DNA of 15,631 nt from the NCBI GenBank assembly GCA_034178705.1, contig JAXFQY010000003.1, positions 1-15,631 of the forward strand, written 5' to 3'. The translations under genes and the position numbers were made by a program. How positions within the stretch are numbered: the stretch's first letter is position 1; every line of letters starts with the position of its first letter. Positions 1 to 7,486 of this stretch are shown here, in pieces. This DNA is from RUG12395 sp034178705 (GTDB lineage: Bacteria; Bacillota; Clostridia; Oscillospirales; CAG-272). The notes beneath the pieces were generated by a model. That model made no database searches. It saw only the letters and a program-made list of their open reading frames with translations, and was not told the origin of the DNA.

Positions 1-919
1 CCATGGCCTGCTGCATGTTCTCAAGCAGGGTGGCCAGCCCGGTGATCGGCGCGTAAAACAGACTCAGATACAGCAGAAAGCTGACAATATCCTCCGCCGA
101 CAGCCCGCCGCGGAAAGCAAGGTATCCGCCGACGGAGATCACAAGCACGGTTCCGATCGAAGAGATGAATTCCACCGTGGGGTGAAAAATGGCGTTTATC
201 TTCAGTGCGAAAAGGTTGGAGCGGACATGCTCCTCGGATTTCTTTTCTACTTCGCGAAATTCGTAGTCCTCCCTGCCAAAGGACTGGATTTCATGCAGAC
301 CGGACAAATTGTCCTGAAGCTTACCGTTCAGCTCCCCCATTTTTTTCTGGGCAACCCGGAAATGGGGGCGTACCTTTTTGACAAATATATAGCCGGACAC
401 CGCAATCAAAGGAAGGGGCGCGCAGGTGATCAGGGCGAGCTTCGCGTTAATCGTGAGAAGAATGATCAGAACACCGAAAAAGGTAACCAGATTGGAGACA
501 AGCTCCGGCAGAATGTGAGCGTAAAGCAGTTCAAAATCCCGGGTATCTCCCGAAACACGGCTCATGAGGTCACCGGTCTGCTTATCATGAAAGTAGCTGA
601 GATCAAGTGATTGCAGCTTCCCGTAAACCTTCACCCGGACATCTCCGACAAGATTCCATGCCGCTTTGTGAAGCAGATAGTTCGACAGAAAGCGGAACAC
701 AACGCGGAGCAGATAGAGTGCGACAAGCAGCAGGGAAAGCCCGGCAAGTCTTTCTAAGGCGGCGGAATCGACCCCTGTCTGCACGATCCCGGTGGCGGCG
801 GAAAGCACGCGCGGAGCCGCAAGATTCACTGCGCTGAGGCAGAAGATACAAAGAATTCCGATGAGATAGAGCGGTGCATACCGCTTTGCTTCCCGACTTA
901 ATCGGATGAGGTATTTCAT
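1..919 (-). CDS. ABC exporter, transmembrane domain (partial, C-terminus beyond window)
   Basis: The reverse strand is open from an ATG at 919 to the window edge, giving 306 codons without a stop. The product starts MKYLIRLSREAKRYAPLYLI and has hydrophobic segments typical of the six-helix membrane domain of type-I ABC exporters. Family hallmarks include the stretch SYFHDKQTGDLMSRVSGDT (roughly residues 108-126), where 'FxxxxTGDLxSRxxxD' is the classic cytoplasmic coupling region, and LQDNLSGLHEIQSFGRE near residue 210 (family consensus 'ExLxGixxIKAF'). The ATP-binding domain with its Walker motifs should lie to the left of position 1. The substrate (drug, lipid or peptide) cannot be told from the membrane half. 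Such exporters often work as homodimers or as adjacent heterodimer pairs. The start has a G-rich stretch (GGGGGT, 932-937) as a weak ribosome binding site. The gene is divergent from dinB and has its own promoter. Confidence 0.9.
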   Translation of the reverse strand, partial: MKYLIRLSREAKRYAPLYLIGILCIFCLSAVNLAAPRVLSAATGIVQTGVDSAALERLAGLSLLLVALYLLRVVFRFLSNYLLHKAAWNLVGDVRVKVYGKLQSLDLSYFHDKQTGDLMSRVSGDTRDFELLYAHILPELVSNLVTFFGVLIILLTINAKLALITCAPLPLIAVSGYIFVKKVRPHFRVAQKKMGELNGKLQDNLSGLHEIQSFGREDYEFREVEKKSEEHVRSNLFALKINAIFHPTVEFISSIGTVLVISVGGYLAFRGGLSAEDIVSFLLYLSLFYAPITGLATLLENMQQAM

Positions 920-971
920 ATGGATTCTATTACCCCCGAATGATATTTGCCCTTTGTGATACAGCGCGGCT

Positions 972-1000
972 ATTATACCATTATCCGGGGGAAAAAGCAA
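972..1000 (-). promoter_or_regulatory. Sigma-A-type promoter for the ABC exporter
   Basis: Reading the reverse strand there is TTGCTT (995-1000), a 17-base spacer, then TATAAT (972-977). TG lies one base before the -10, so this is an extended -10 promoter. Transcription would begin near 965, about 45 bases before the exporter's ATG. The perfect -10 makes this convincing despite a partial -35. Confidence 0.65.
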
Positions 1001-1010
1001 GATCTTTCAC

Positions 1011-1039
1011 TTGACAGGAGCGGAGAAAAGGAGTAGGAT
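1011..1039 (+). promoter_or_regulatory. Sigma-A-type promoter for dinB
   Basis: A perfect -35 TTGACA (1011-1016) is followed after exactly 17 bases by TAGGAT (1034-1039), four of six matches to TATAAT. Transcription would begin around 1046, giving a leader of about 40 bases. No sequence resembling the Gram-positive SOS operator (GAAC-N4-GTTC type) is visible over or just downstream of it, so the gene may not be under LexA control. The promoter lies back to back with the one for the ABC exporter. Confidence 0.65.
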
Positions 1040-1085
1040 AATTTCACACAATACATGAAACAAACTTCATTTATTGGGAGGCGTT

Positions 1086-2423
1086 ATGGGCGGAAGAGAA
1101 AATGGGTCGTGTCTTCAGAGCTCTGCTGCATCAGGGGAGCGCGTGATTCTGCATTCTGACCTGAACAGTTTTTTTGCCTCTGTGGAAATCGCACGCGAGC
1201 CGTCGCTTGCTCCGTATCCCGTGGCAGTCTGCGGCAGTGAGGAGGAGCGTCACGGAATCGTTCTGGCAAAAAACCGTCTTGCCGCGGAGCACGGCGTCCG
1301 GACGGGGGAAACGGTCGGAACGGCACGGGCGAAATGCCCCGGACTTCGCACGGTTGAGCCGCATTATGACGACTATGCAGAGTTCTCCCAACGGGCACGG
1401 GAAATATACCGCGGGGTTACCGACCTTGTTGAGAGCTTCGGGATCGACGAATGCTGGCTGGACGTATCCGGAAGCCGGTATCTGTTCGGAGAGGGCTGGG
1501 AGATTGCGGAGCGTTTGCGCCGGGAAATTCGTGAGACGCTGGGAATTACGGTATCGGTAGGGGTTTCCTTCTGCAAGGTGTTTGCCAAGCTCGGCTCGGA
1601 TCTGAAAAAACCGGATGCCGTCACACAGATTCCGCGCGAAAGCTTCCGGGAAAAAATCTGGTGTTTGCCCGCATCCGCTTTGCTTGGCGTAGGACCTGCA
1701 GCGGCGCGAAGACTTTCGGAACGTTCGGTCAACACGATAGGGGAGCTTGCCTGTACCCCGCCCGAGCTGCTTTCCTCCTACCTCGGAAAAGCGGGACGCC
1801 TTCTTTGGACATATGCAAACGGACTGGATGCAGCTCCCGTTTCCCCGGAGAATGAGGAACCCGCAAAAAGCGTTGGACGCGGCTGTACGCCGCCCGAGGA
1901 TCTGAAAACCGACGAAGAGGCCGAAGCGCTGATTGTCGGACTTGCGATGGATGTCTGCCACAACCTGCGGCAGATCGGAATGGCTGCGTGCGGCGTTGTC
2001 GTTGCGGTGCGGGACAGCGCTTTGTGCGTGAAGGAATTTTCGGCCCCGCTGCCGCGCCCCACGCAAAGCGCGCTTGTTCTTGCCGAGCAGGCCTTCCTGC
2101 TTTTCTGCCGCTCCTACAATCATGCACGTCCCGTCCGGTCGCTTACGGTCCGGGCGATCCGTCTGACGCCCCGCGGAGCACCGCGTCAGCTGGATCTTTT
2201 TGAACCGGCGGGAGAGGAGGATCGCCGACTGCGCCTGTGCGAAGCCGTAGACGAACTGCGCGACCGGTTCGGGAAAGGAGTGCTTGTTCCCGCAAGCACC
2301 CTTGCGGCGCCTTCTGTTCACGAGTTCGGCTTCCAGGCCTGCTCCCTTTCGGAGAAAGCGGAATCCACGTCCGAGAAAGAAAAAAATTTCCGAAAAGGGA
2401 TTGATTCTCCTGGTTTCCTATGA
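1086..2423 (+). CDS. dinB: Y-family translesion DNA polymerase IV (DinB)
   Basis: The product of about 445 residues is an error-prone polymerase that copies past damaged template bases. The fingers/palm motif ILHSDLNSFFASVE contains the metal-binding Asp25 and the probable steric-gate Phe30. The second active-site motif reads SFGIDECWLDV, with Asp121 and Glu122 (the family usually has 'SIDE'). KLGSDLKKPDA is the conserved strand-helix of the palm. A QLDLF pentapeptide at 368-372 matches the sliding-clamp binding motif, followed by a 73-residue tail. An in-frame TTG at 1074 overlaps the GGGAGG ribosome binding site (1076-1081), so I place the start at the ATG at 1086. All key residues are present and the length is slightly above the E. 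coli enzyme. A closely spaced acyltransferase gene follows, 44 bases away, with no terminator between. Confidence 0.93.
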   Translation: MGGRENGSCLQSSAASGERVILHSDLNSFFASVEIAREPSLAPYPVAVCGSEEERHGIVLAKNRLAAEHGVRTGETVGTARAKCPGLRTVEPHYDDYAEFSQRAREIYRGVTDLVESFGIDECWLDVSGSRYLFGEGWEIAERLRREIRETLGITVSVGVSFCKVFAKLGSDLKKPDAVTQIPRESFREKIWCLPASALLGVGPAAARRLSERSVNTIGELACTPPELLSSYLGKAGRLLWTYANGLDAAPVSPENEEPAKSVGRGCTPPEDLKTDEEAEALIVGLAMDVCHNLRQIGMAACGVVVAVRDSALCVKEFSAPLPRPTQSALVLAEQAFLLFCRSYNHARPVRSLTVRAIRLTPRGAPRQLDLFEPAGEEDRRLRLCEAVDELRDRFGKGVLVPASTLAAPSVHEFGFQACSLSEKAESTSEKEKNFRKGIDSPGFL

Positions 2424-2439
2424 TAAGTTAATAAAAGAA

Positions 2440-2453
2440 GTTTCAAAAGAAAC
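2440..2453 (+). other. Small hairpin in the dinB-acyltransferase gap
   Basis: GTTTC-AAAA-GAAAC forms a 5-bp stem just before a run of six G (2454-2459) that probably serves as the ribosome binding site of the next gene. There is no T-tract after it, so it is unlikely to be a terminator. It could affect translation of the acyltransferase, but it may also be chance. Confidence 0.25.
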
Positions 2454-2467
2454 GGGGGGCAGAAGGG

Positions 2468-3499
2468 ATGCAACACGGCGGAATTCCCGAGAAAAATGCA
2501 AAGACGCGGGACGGCGATGCCGATTTGCTGCGGTGCATTGCCTCCTTTTTTGTGGTCATGATTCATGCTGCATCGGCAAATACAACCGCCGCAATCGTAT
2601 TTGACGCATTTGCCCGTTTCAGCGTCCCGGTTTTTGTATTGATCAGCGGATATTACCTCCTTCCGCGCGGTGATTCCCCGAGGCGCTGCTTCCGCCGGGC
2701 GGGACGGCTTTTCGGTCTTATGCTTGCGTGGTCCTTTCTGACTTATCTTTATGAGCTTTCCGCGGGGCTCAGAGCCTTCCGCATCCGGGAACTGGCCTGT
2801 TATCTGTTCACTGAGCCCGTCCATTTGTGGTATCTCTGTGCGGCTGCGGCGCTTGCTTTTTTTACCCCGGCTTTGTCTGTTTTTTTCAGGGCCGCCTCCC
2901 GCAGTGAGTACCGCTATGCGCTGGGACTGACTTTTCTGCTGGGGTCTCCCGTTCTGATTCTTGTTCGGTCCGGGTGGGCTCCGACTCTTGCGGTGTTTCT
3001 TGAGCGCACTAAGCTTCCTTATCTGCTTGGCTTCCTTTTTCTCTATCTTGCCGGGGGTTATTTTGCACGCTTCGGGCTTCCCGAACGGCAAAACCGTTTT
3101 GCCGTTTATGTTGCCGGTCTGCTCGGTGTCGGCATGACCGTTTCCTGTACTCTCCTCCTGTCCTCCGACGGGGAGAAGAATGAACTGCTGCTGAGTTTTT
3201 TTGCTCCCGGTGTGATTGCTGCGGGACTGGCGGTTTTTCTTCTGGTAAAAGCCGTGTATACCGCACGGTATCCGACCAATGCGTCCTGCCCCGCTCTGCG
3301 GGTGCTTTCAGACTGTACACTGGGAATTTATGTTCTCCATCCGATTATGCTGGACCTTTTCGATCGGGTTACCGGACTGGCTCCGGATTCGCCGTACGCT
3401 TTGCTCACCGTTCCCTTGCGTACGATGGTCGCTTTTTTGCTTAGCTTTGTTATCGTCTTCTTTCTCAGACGGGTACCGGTTTTCCGGAGAATTGTATAA
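2468..3499 (+). CDS. Acyltransferase-3 family integral membrane protein
   Basis: The 343-residue product has about ten hydrophobic segments. It begins with the signature of membrane O-acyltransferases of the acyltransferase-3 family: DLLRCIASFFVVMIHAAS, in which His33 is the candidate catalytic histidine, followed by FSVPVFVLISGYYLL. HLWYLCAAAAL in the middle and LGIYVLHPIML near the C-terminus are further family marks. Relatives move acetyl or other acyl groups from the cytoplasm onto cell-surface sugars, peptidoglycan or exported glycans. The acceptor here is unknown. A G-rich stretch at 2454-2459 precedes the ATG. The gene sits between dinB and a GH43 lipoprotein gene with gaps of 44 and 43 bases and no terminator, so co-transcription is likely. 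A second member of the family lies at 6292-7428 on the other strand. It lacks the extra SGNH domain seen in OatA-type proteins. Confidence 0.85.
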   Translation: MQHGGIPEKNAKTRDGDADLLRCIASFFVVMIHAASANTTAAIVFDAFARFSVPVFVLISGYYLLPRGDSPRRCFRRAGRLFGLMLAWSFLTYLYELSAGLRAFRIRELACYLFTEPVHLWYLCAAAALAFFTPALSVFFRAASRSEYRYALGLTFLLGSPVLILVRSGWAPTLAVFLERTKLPYLLGFLFLYLAGGYFARFGLPERQNRFAVYVAGLLGVGMTVSCTLLLSSDGEKNELLLSFFAPGVIAAGLAVFLLVKAVYTARYPTNASCPALRVLSDCTLGIYVLHPIMLDLFDRVTGLAPDSPYALLTVPLRTMVAFLLSFVIVFFLRRVPVFRRIV

Positions 3500-3542
3500 A
3501 GGGAAAAACACGGAGAAAATCCAAAATGTGGAGTGAATAAAA

Positions 3543-6056
3543 ATGAAAAAAGTCCTGTCCGCCCTGCTTGCCGGCTGTATGTCGATTGGATTTGCCGCTT
3601 GCGGCAACAAAGAACTCATCTCAACCGATACCGTTACCACAGTGGAGAATGGCGGCAACGAAGAGTCGGTCTCTACCGATGCCGTTACCTCCGCGGGGGA
3701 AGACCCCAAACAGCTTGACCCGAACAAATCCCTTGATCTGAGTGAGGCAGAAAAGATCAGCACCTATAAGAATCCTGTAATCAGTTCCTCTTTATTCGGC
3801 TCCGATCTCGGGGATCCCTTTGTTATGCGCTATAACGGGAAATACTACCTGTACACCACGGCGACCGGTGTCAACTGCTGGTCCTCGGACGATCTTGTCA
3901 AATGGAAGAGCGAAGGTACGGTCTGCACGGACAAGAATCTGACAAAGTATGCTTACGCCCCGGAGGTTTACTATTATAACGGAGTGTTCTATATGTATAC
4001 CTCCCCCTCCGGAAAGGGACATTATGTTCTGACCGCCGATTCTCCCACCGGGCCCTTCACCGTTGCCACAAATAATCTCGGGATGTCCATTGACGGATCG
4101 GTTTTCAGGGACAATGACGGCAAGTGGTATTTCTACACCGCAGGGGGAAAAGATATTGACTCCTATCGGATGAGCAGTCCCACCTCGATGACTCGGCTCG
4201 GCGATCTCAGCAATGTTTCTCTGAACGGATGGACAGAGGGACCAATGGTAATCTATCATGACGGGTATTATTATATTACCTATACCGGAAACCACTATCG
4301 CAGCCGTTCCTACCGGATTCATTATGCGGTCAACATCCTGAACCCCCTGAGGTTCACCGTTCTGGATCAGGGACCCCTGCTGGTCAGCACGACGGATACG
4401 ATTCACAGCATCGGACACAGCTCTACTGTAAAGGGCCCCGATCTGGACAGCTACTATATTGTCTATCACTCGGTAGAGAGAAACGGCTCCAAAAGAAGCG
4501 TCAATGTAGACCGGCTGGTTTTCAACGGAACAAAAATGACGGTTATGGGACCTACCACCGTGGTTCAGCAGAAGCCTTCGATGCCCGATATTTATTCCTA
4601 TTTGTCCACAAACGAGGTTCCGACGGGATGGACGCTGAGCGGATCGCTTGGCAGCGGAGAGGGCTATCTTTATCTGACGGCAGACTCCTTTCTTCTCTCC
4701 GACAGTACCCTTGACGGCAACTATACCGTTGAATTCCATACGGCGACAATATCCGGCGGGGCAAAGGCGGGCGCTCTTTTCAGCTATACGGACGATCACA
4801 ACTACGGCTCTCTGCTGTTTGATCCCTCGGCTCAGAAGGTCATCATTACCTTGACCGCGGACGGAACGGCCACAGTCCGAGAGGTTGATATGATCCGCTC
4901 CTTTAACGAGGATGTAAGGTTTGACTGTATTCAGTCGATACAGGTGGAGCGCAAGGGAAATACCTATACCTTCTACATGAACGACTGTCTGCTTTGTACG
5001 ATGGAGAGTACCCTCGGCGGCGGCAAAATCGGATATCGGACCGAGGGGGGAGACGCTTCCTTCGGTTTTATCGGCGGCACCAACGGTGTCGGCGGCTCCG
5101 GATCGGCGGATGATTATAAGAGCGTCAACAAGGTAAGCGGACTGATTCCTGCCAACAGCTATACCATCGGCAATTTCGGAGAGACGGTTGTAAGCAAGCA
5201 AAATGCCGTTACTGTGAACGAGGGGGATGTTCTGAACTATCGGATTTTAGCATCCCACAAGGGAGATTACGATCTGTCCGCCTGCTATTTTACCGGGGAG
5301 GGCAGCGGAATGCGGATCCGTATCTATGTGGACGGAGAGGCTGTCGCCGAACTGGATTTGTCTGAAAGCTCCAAACAAACAACCGGTGTGAAAAGAGGAA
5401 TTCCTCTCACGAAGGGGCAGCACACAGTCGCCATTGAGGTTCTGTCAGGCAAGGGCGGATTCTTCGAATTCAATCTGGTCTACGGCGAAGCGGAGGCATC
5501 CCTGAGTGTGGATTTTGATACCGGTGAAGGCGATCCTGTTTATAAGGACGGGAGCTGGACAGCAAAGAGCGGTTCACTTGTCATGTCCTCCGCTGAATCC
5601 GGAAAACTTCTGTACGGAAAGGATAACTGGGGAGATTACACCGCCGAAGTGGAGATAACGCCCACGAAGAATGTCAACTGCGGGCTGTTGGTGCGGACGG
5701 TCAATCCCGGAGCCAGTAATTTCCGTGACGCAACCGCCACATCCGCCGAAGCTACCTCCTCCATCGATTGGGCACAGGGCTACTATGTCGGACTTTCGAG
5801 CACCGGTGTGGTTCTTGGAAAAATGGATTACAGTTATAAACAGCTGGTCATGAAACAAGGAAAATATGAGGTCGGTCAGACCTACCGTCTGACCGTGATC
5901 TGCGAGGGGGCAACCATCCGGGTTTATGTGGACGGAGCGCTCAGTCTGGAGTATACCGACAGCGATCCTTTCCTCCAGGGCATGGTGGGATTGCGGACCC
6001 GTGTCTGCGGGGCGACTTTTGACAATCTGGCCGTCCGCCCCAACGAAATCAACTGA
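3543..6056 (+). CDS. Multidomain glycoside hydrolase family 43 lipoprotein
   Basis: The 837-residue protein starts with a lipoprotein signal peptide whose lipobox, GFAAC, puts the lipidated cysteine at position 20. A Ser/Thr/Glu-rich linker runs to about residue 75, so the enzyme is tethered outside the membrane. Residues 77-345 form a five-bladed propeller of the GH43 type: Asp91 (LGDPFVM, general base), Asp184 (SIDGSVF, pKa modulator) and Glu232 (TEGPMV, general acid) are all present. Behind it come a concanavalin-like beta-sandwich (about 346-515), a CBM6/35-like module (about 532-648) and a second concanavalin-like module (about 653-837). Family members act as beta-xylosidases, alpha-arabinofuranosidases, arabinanases or galactan exo-enzymes; which applies cannot be read here. 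GGAGTGA at 3530-3536 is the ribosome binding site. No transporter or sugar regulator is encoded nearby. Confidence 0.92.
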   Translation: MKKVLSALLAGCMSIGFAACGNKELISTDTVTTVENGGNEESVSTDAVTSAGEDPKQLDPNKSLDLSEAEKISTYKNPVISSSLFGSDLGDPFVMRYNGKYYLYTTATGVNCWSSDDLVKWKSEGTVCTDKNLTKYAYAPEVYYYNGVFYMYTSPSGKGHYVLTADSPTGPFTVATNNLGMSIDGSVFRDNDGKWYFYTAGGKDIDSYRMSSPTSMTRLGDLSNVSLNGWTEGPMVIYHDGYYYITYTGNHYRSRSYRIHYAVNILNPLRFTVLDQGPLLVSTTDTIHSIGHSSTVKGPDLDSYYIVYHSVERNGSKRSVNVDRLVFNGTKMTVMGPTTVVQQKPSMPDIYSYLSTNEVPTGWTLSGSLGSGEGYLYLTADSFLLSDSTLDGNYTVEFHTATISGGAKAGALFSYTDDHNYGSLLFDPSAQKVIITLTADGTATVREVDMIRSFNEDVRFDCIQSIQVERKGNTYTFYMNDCLLCTMESTLGGGKIGYRTEGGDASFGFIGGTNGVGGSGSADDYKSVNKVSGLIPANSYTIGNFGETVVSKQNAVTVNEGDVLNYRILASHKGDYDLSACYFTGEGSGMRIRIYVDGEAVAELDLSESSKQTTGVKRGIPLTKGQHTVAIEVLSGKGGFFEFNLVYGEAEASLSVDFDTGEGDPVYKDGSWTAKSGSLVMSSAESGKLLYGKDNWGDYTAEVEITPTKNVNCGLLVRTVNPGASNFRDATATSAEATSSIDWAQGYYVGLSSTGVVLGKMDYSYKQLVMKQGKYEVGQTYRLTVICEGATIRVYVDGALSLEYTDSDPFLQGMVGLRTRVCGATFDNLAVRPNEIN

Positions 6057-6060
6057 TGCT

Positions 6061-6104
6061 CCCTTGTCTGAAAAAACCAATAGCAAGGGGCTGTAAAAAG
6101 CCCT
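6061..6104. repeat. Pair of overlapping small inverted repeats after the GH43 gene
   Basis: CCCTTG (6061-6066) can pair with CAAGGG (6084-6089). GGGCT (6088-6092) can pair with AGCCC (6099-6103). The two stems share bases 6088-6089, so they exclude each other. On the reverse strand they are followed or interrupted by short T-runs (TTTTT near 6095-6099, TTTTTT at 6071-6076). This may help stop transcripts arriving from the right, or be the end of a small mobile repeat together with the neighbouring long hairpin. Confidence 0.4.
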
Positions 6105-6105
6105 G

Positions 6106-6150
6106 TATCAAGAAACGCTGAGGAGTTTTCGCTCCTCAGCGTTCTTGATA
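6106..6150. repeat. Long near-perfect hairpin (about 19-bp stem), terminator-like or mobile repeat
   Basis: The left arm 6106-6125 (TATCAAGAAACGCTGAGGAG) and right arm 6132-6150 pair along their whole length apart from one bulged A, around a six-base loop TTTTCG. It begins 50 bases after the GH43 stop. No T-tract follows on the plus strand, so it is not a textbook intrinsic terminator, though so strong a stem between convergent genes may still block polymerase or protect mRNA 3' ends. Its length and symmetry also fit a dispersed palindromic (REP- or MITE-like) element. Confidence 0.6.
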
Positions 6151-6223
6151 ATGAGCGGATCCTGGCTCCACAAGGAATTCAGGTTTCCGGCAGCAGCTTC
6201 AATTCTTTTCGGTTCACTATGCA

Positions 6224-6249
6224 TAAAAGCAGAGTCTAAAAGCAGAGTC
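6224..6249. repeat. Exact 13-bp tandem duplication
   Basis: TAAAAGCAGAGTC occurs twice head to tail (6224-6236 and 6237-6249). On the reverse strand each copy supplies a CTGCTTTTA segment, so the duplication doubles the tail of the acyltransferase terminator. Confidence 0.8.
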
Positions 6250-6293
6250 CGGACCTCCGGATCCTTATATCCGCTTCGTTGCGGACTGCTTTT
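6238..6293 (-). terminator. Probable terminator of the second acyltransferase gene, overlapping its stop codon
   Basis: AAAAGCAGAGTCCG (6238-6251) pairs with CGGACTGCTTTT (6282-6293), with two bases bulged. Inside it sit smaller stems, including TCCGC-TTCGTT-GCGGA (6270-6285). The reverse-strand stop codon TAA (6292-6294) forms the base of the stem. The reverse transcript leaves the hairpin through CTGCTTTT, repeated 13 bases later. The plus strand also exits through CTGCTTTT, so it may act in both directions between these convergent genes. Confidence 0.55.
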
Positions 6294-7428
6294 ACAGATT
6301 TGTTTTGGGGTGTTGCTCCGGTTCGGATTCTGGGGCTGCTGCCGTACGGCGGGAAAACCGCATGCGCAGGAAGGTGACGGCTGCTGCCCACAGAAACACA
6401 ACGGCAAGACGGATCGGCAATGCGGCAAGCGGAGAGATTCCGAAAGCGTTCGTGCAGAGAGAAACAACAAGAATCGGCAGAAGGTGAGAAAGATACAAGG
6501 TGTATCCGGCGCGGTCAAAGGCATTGCAAAAGGAGGAAGGAGGTTTTCTCGCGGCAAGCAGACGGCAAAGCATGAGAAGAAAAAGAACAGCCGAAATAGT
6601 ATAAAGCACCGTAACCTGCGGCAGACACCAGATCCCCCGTCCCAGCACGAAAAAGGCATAAACGGAGTAAAGATTCAGCACAGCGGAAAACAGGAAAACA
6701 CCGGTCAGAAGCGCACGGTTCCGATCAAGCAACGCGCAAAAGCGGTCATACTCCTCGCCGGCACAGCATCCGGCAGACCAGAAGAACAGGAAGGAAGTGA
6801 AAATGCGATCCGAATACGCAAACTCGGGCAATGAGGGAAAAAGAGCGTTTGTGTAGTCTGTCAGGTGGGTTCCGAAACAGAACGTCAGCAGAAGCGAAAC
6901 GGGAAGAATCACCGAAGCGGGCAATCTGCGGCTCAAAAGACGGGAAAGCGGGGCAAGCAGGGCAAATTGCAGAAGCACAGGAACGAAATAAAGATGAGAC
7001 GCCGTGTTTCCGGTCAGAAATCCGAACAGCAGTTCAGCGATGCGGAAATCCCGGATCCGGTCCCATGAAAACCCACCGCCGGCAGTGAAAAGTCCCCAGA
7101 AATAATAAAGAACGCTCCAGAGCAGATAAAGCGGAAGCAGACGCCGGAGACGGGAAAGAAGGTAATGACCGGCGGAAAAATCGCCGGCACGCGCTTTTTG
7201 TGACAGAGAGAAGCGAAGCCCGGCAAGAAAAACAAAGCCATAGGTCGCAAAGCCGAAAAGTCTCCAGAGACAGGAGACCGCGGAGTGCAAGACCCCGTGT
7301 GTGCCGGAGGTTATGTATTCGGACAGAATATGGATAAGCATCACAAGAAGCGTCAGCACACAGCCGGTATAGAGAATCTCCGGCAAGCGCTCCTTTTTTT
7401 GTCCTGCTGCAGAAAGCGTTTCGTTCAT
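6292..7428 (-). CDS. Acyltransferase-3 family integral membrane protein (second copy)
   Basis: The 378-residue product has about ten membrane segments. It carries the family pattern VLTLLVMLIHILSEY with candidate catalytic His33, then FATYGFVFLAGLRFSL, the basic loop RLRRLLPLYLLWSVLYY, ASHLYFVPVLLQFALL, and AGYTLYLSHLLPILV near the end. The C-terminal 25 residues are Arg/Glu-rich and soluble. It resembles the plus-strand gene at 2468-3499 in fold and length but differs throughout, so it is not a recent duplicate. By family it should acylate an exported or surface glycan; the substrate is unknown. GGAGTG (reverse strand, 7433-7438) lies five bases before the ATG at 7428. The gene is convergent with GH43. 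Upstream, a terminator separates it from the CD1247-like gene; I see no strong promoter in the 100-base leader. Confidence 0.83.
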   Translation of the reverse strand: MNETLSAAGQKKERLPEILYTGCVLTLLVMLIHILSEYITSGTHGVLHSAVSCLWRLFGFATYGFVFLAGLRFSLSQKARAGDFSAGHYLLSRLRRLLPLYLLWSVLYYFWGLFTAGGGFSWDRIRDFRIAELLFGFLTGNTASHLYFVPVLLQFALLAPLSRLLSRRLPASVILPVSLLLTFCFGTHLTDYTNALFPSLPEFAYSDRIFTSFLFFWSAGCCAGEEYDRFCALLDRNRALLTGVFLFSAVLNLYSVYAFFVLGRGIWCLPQVTVLYTISAVLFLLMLCRLLAARKPPSSFCNAFDRAGYTLYLSHLLPILVVSLCTNAFGISPLAALPIRLAVVFLWAAAVTFLRMRFSRRTAAAPESEPEQHPKTNL

Positions 7429-7447
7429 ATGGCACTCCGGTTCTCCG

Positions 7448-7486
7448 CGGCGGTGCCGCAGGTATCGCCGCCGAAAGATACGGCGG
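7448..7486 (-). other. Leader of the second acyltransferase with mutually exclusive stems
   Basis: On the reverse strand, CCGCCG (7481-7486) can pair with CGGCGG (7468-7473), which can instead pair with CCGCCG (7448-7453) close to the ribosome binding site. The second choice would bring structure near the GGAGTG. This is attenuator-like in layout, but GC-rich sequence forms such alternatives by chance. Confidence 0.25.

Noticed and set aside
182..610. 142-codon plus-strand frame at the left edge
   Set aside because: It lies opposite the ABC exporter membrane domain, which reads without interruption on the other strand.
1050..1075. TGAAACAAACTTCA (1055-1068) as a LexA/DinR box before dinB
   Set aside because: Only the outer TGAA/TTCA arms are symmetric, and the core lacks the GAAC...GTTC pattern.
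1131..2321. 396-codon open frame on the reverse strand inside dinB
   Set aside because: Antisense to a polymerase with all motifs intact. The translation is low-complexity, Arg/Gly/Gln-rich and matches nothing I know. Long antisense frames are expected in G+C-rich codon usage.
3792..5201. 469-codon reverse open frame inside the GH43 gene
   Set aside because: The plus-strand GH43 product has a signal peptide, catalytic triad and domains. The reverse product has no recognisable motif and no good ribosome binding site that I could see.
6145..6834. 229-codon plus-strand frame covering the end of the second acyltransferase
   Set aside because: The product is Lys/Arg/Gln-rich and lies opposite a clear membrane protein gene; read as a shadow.
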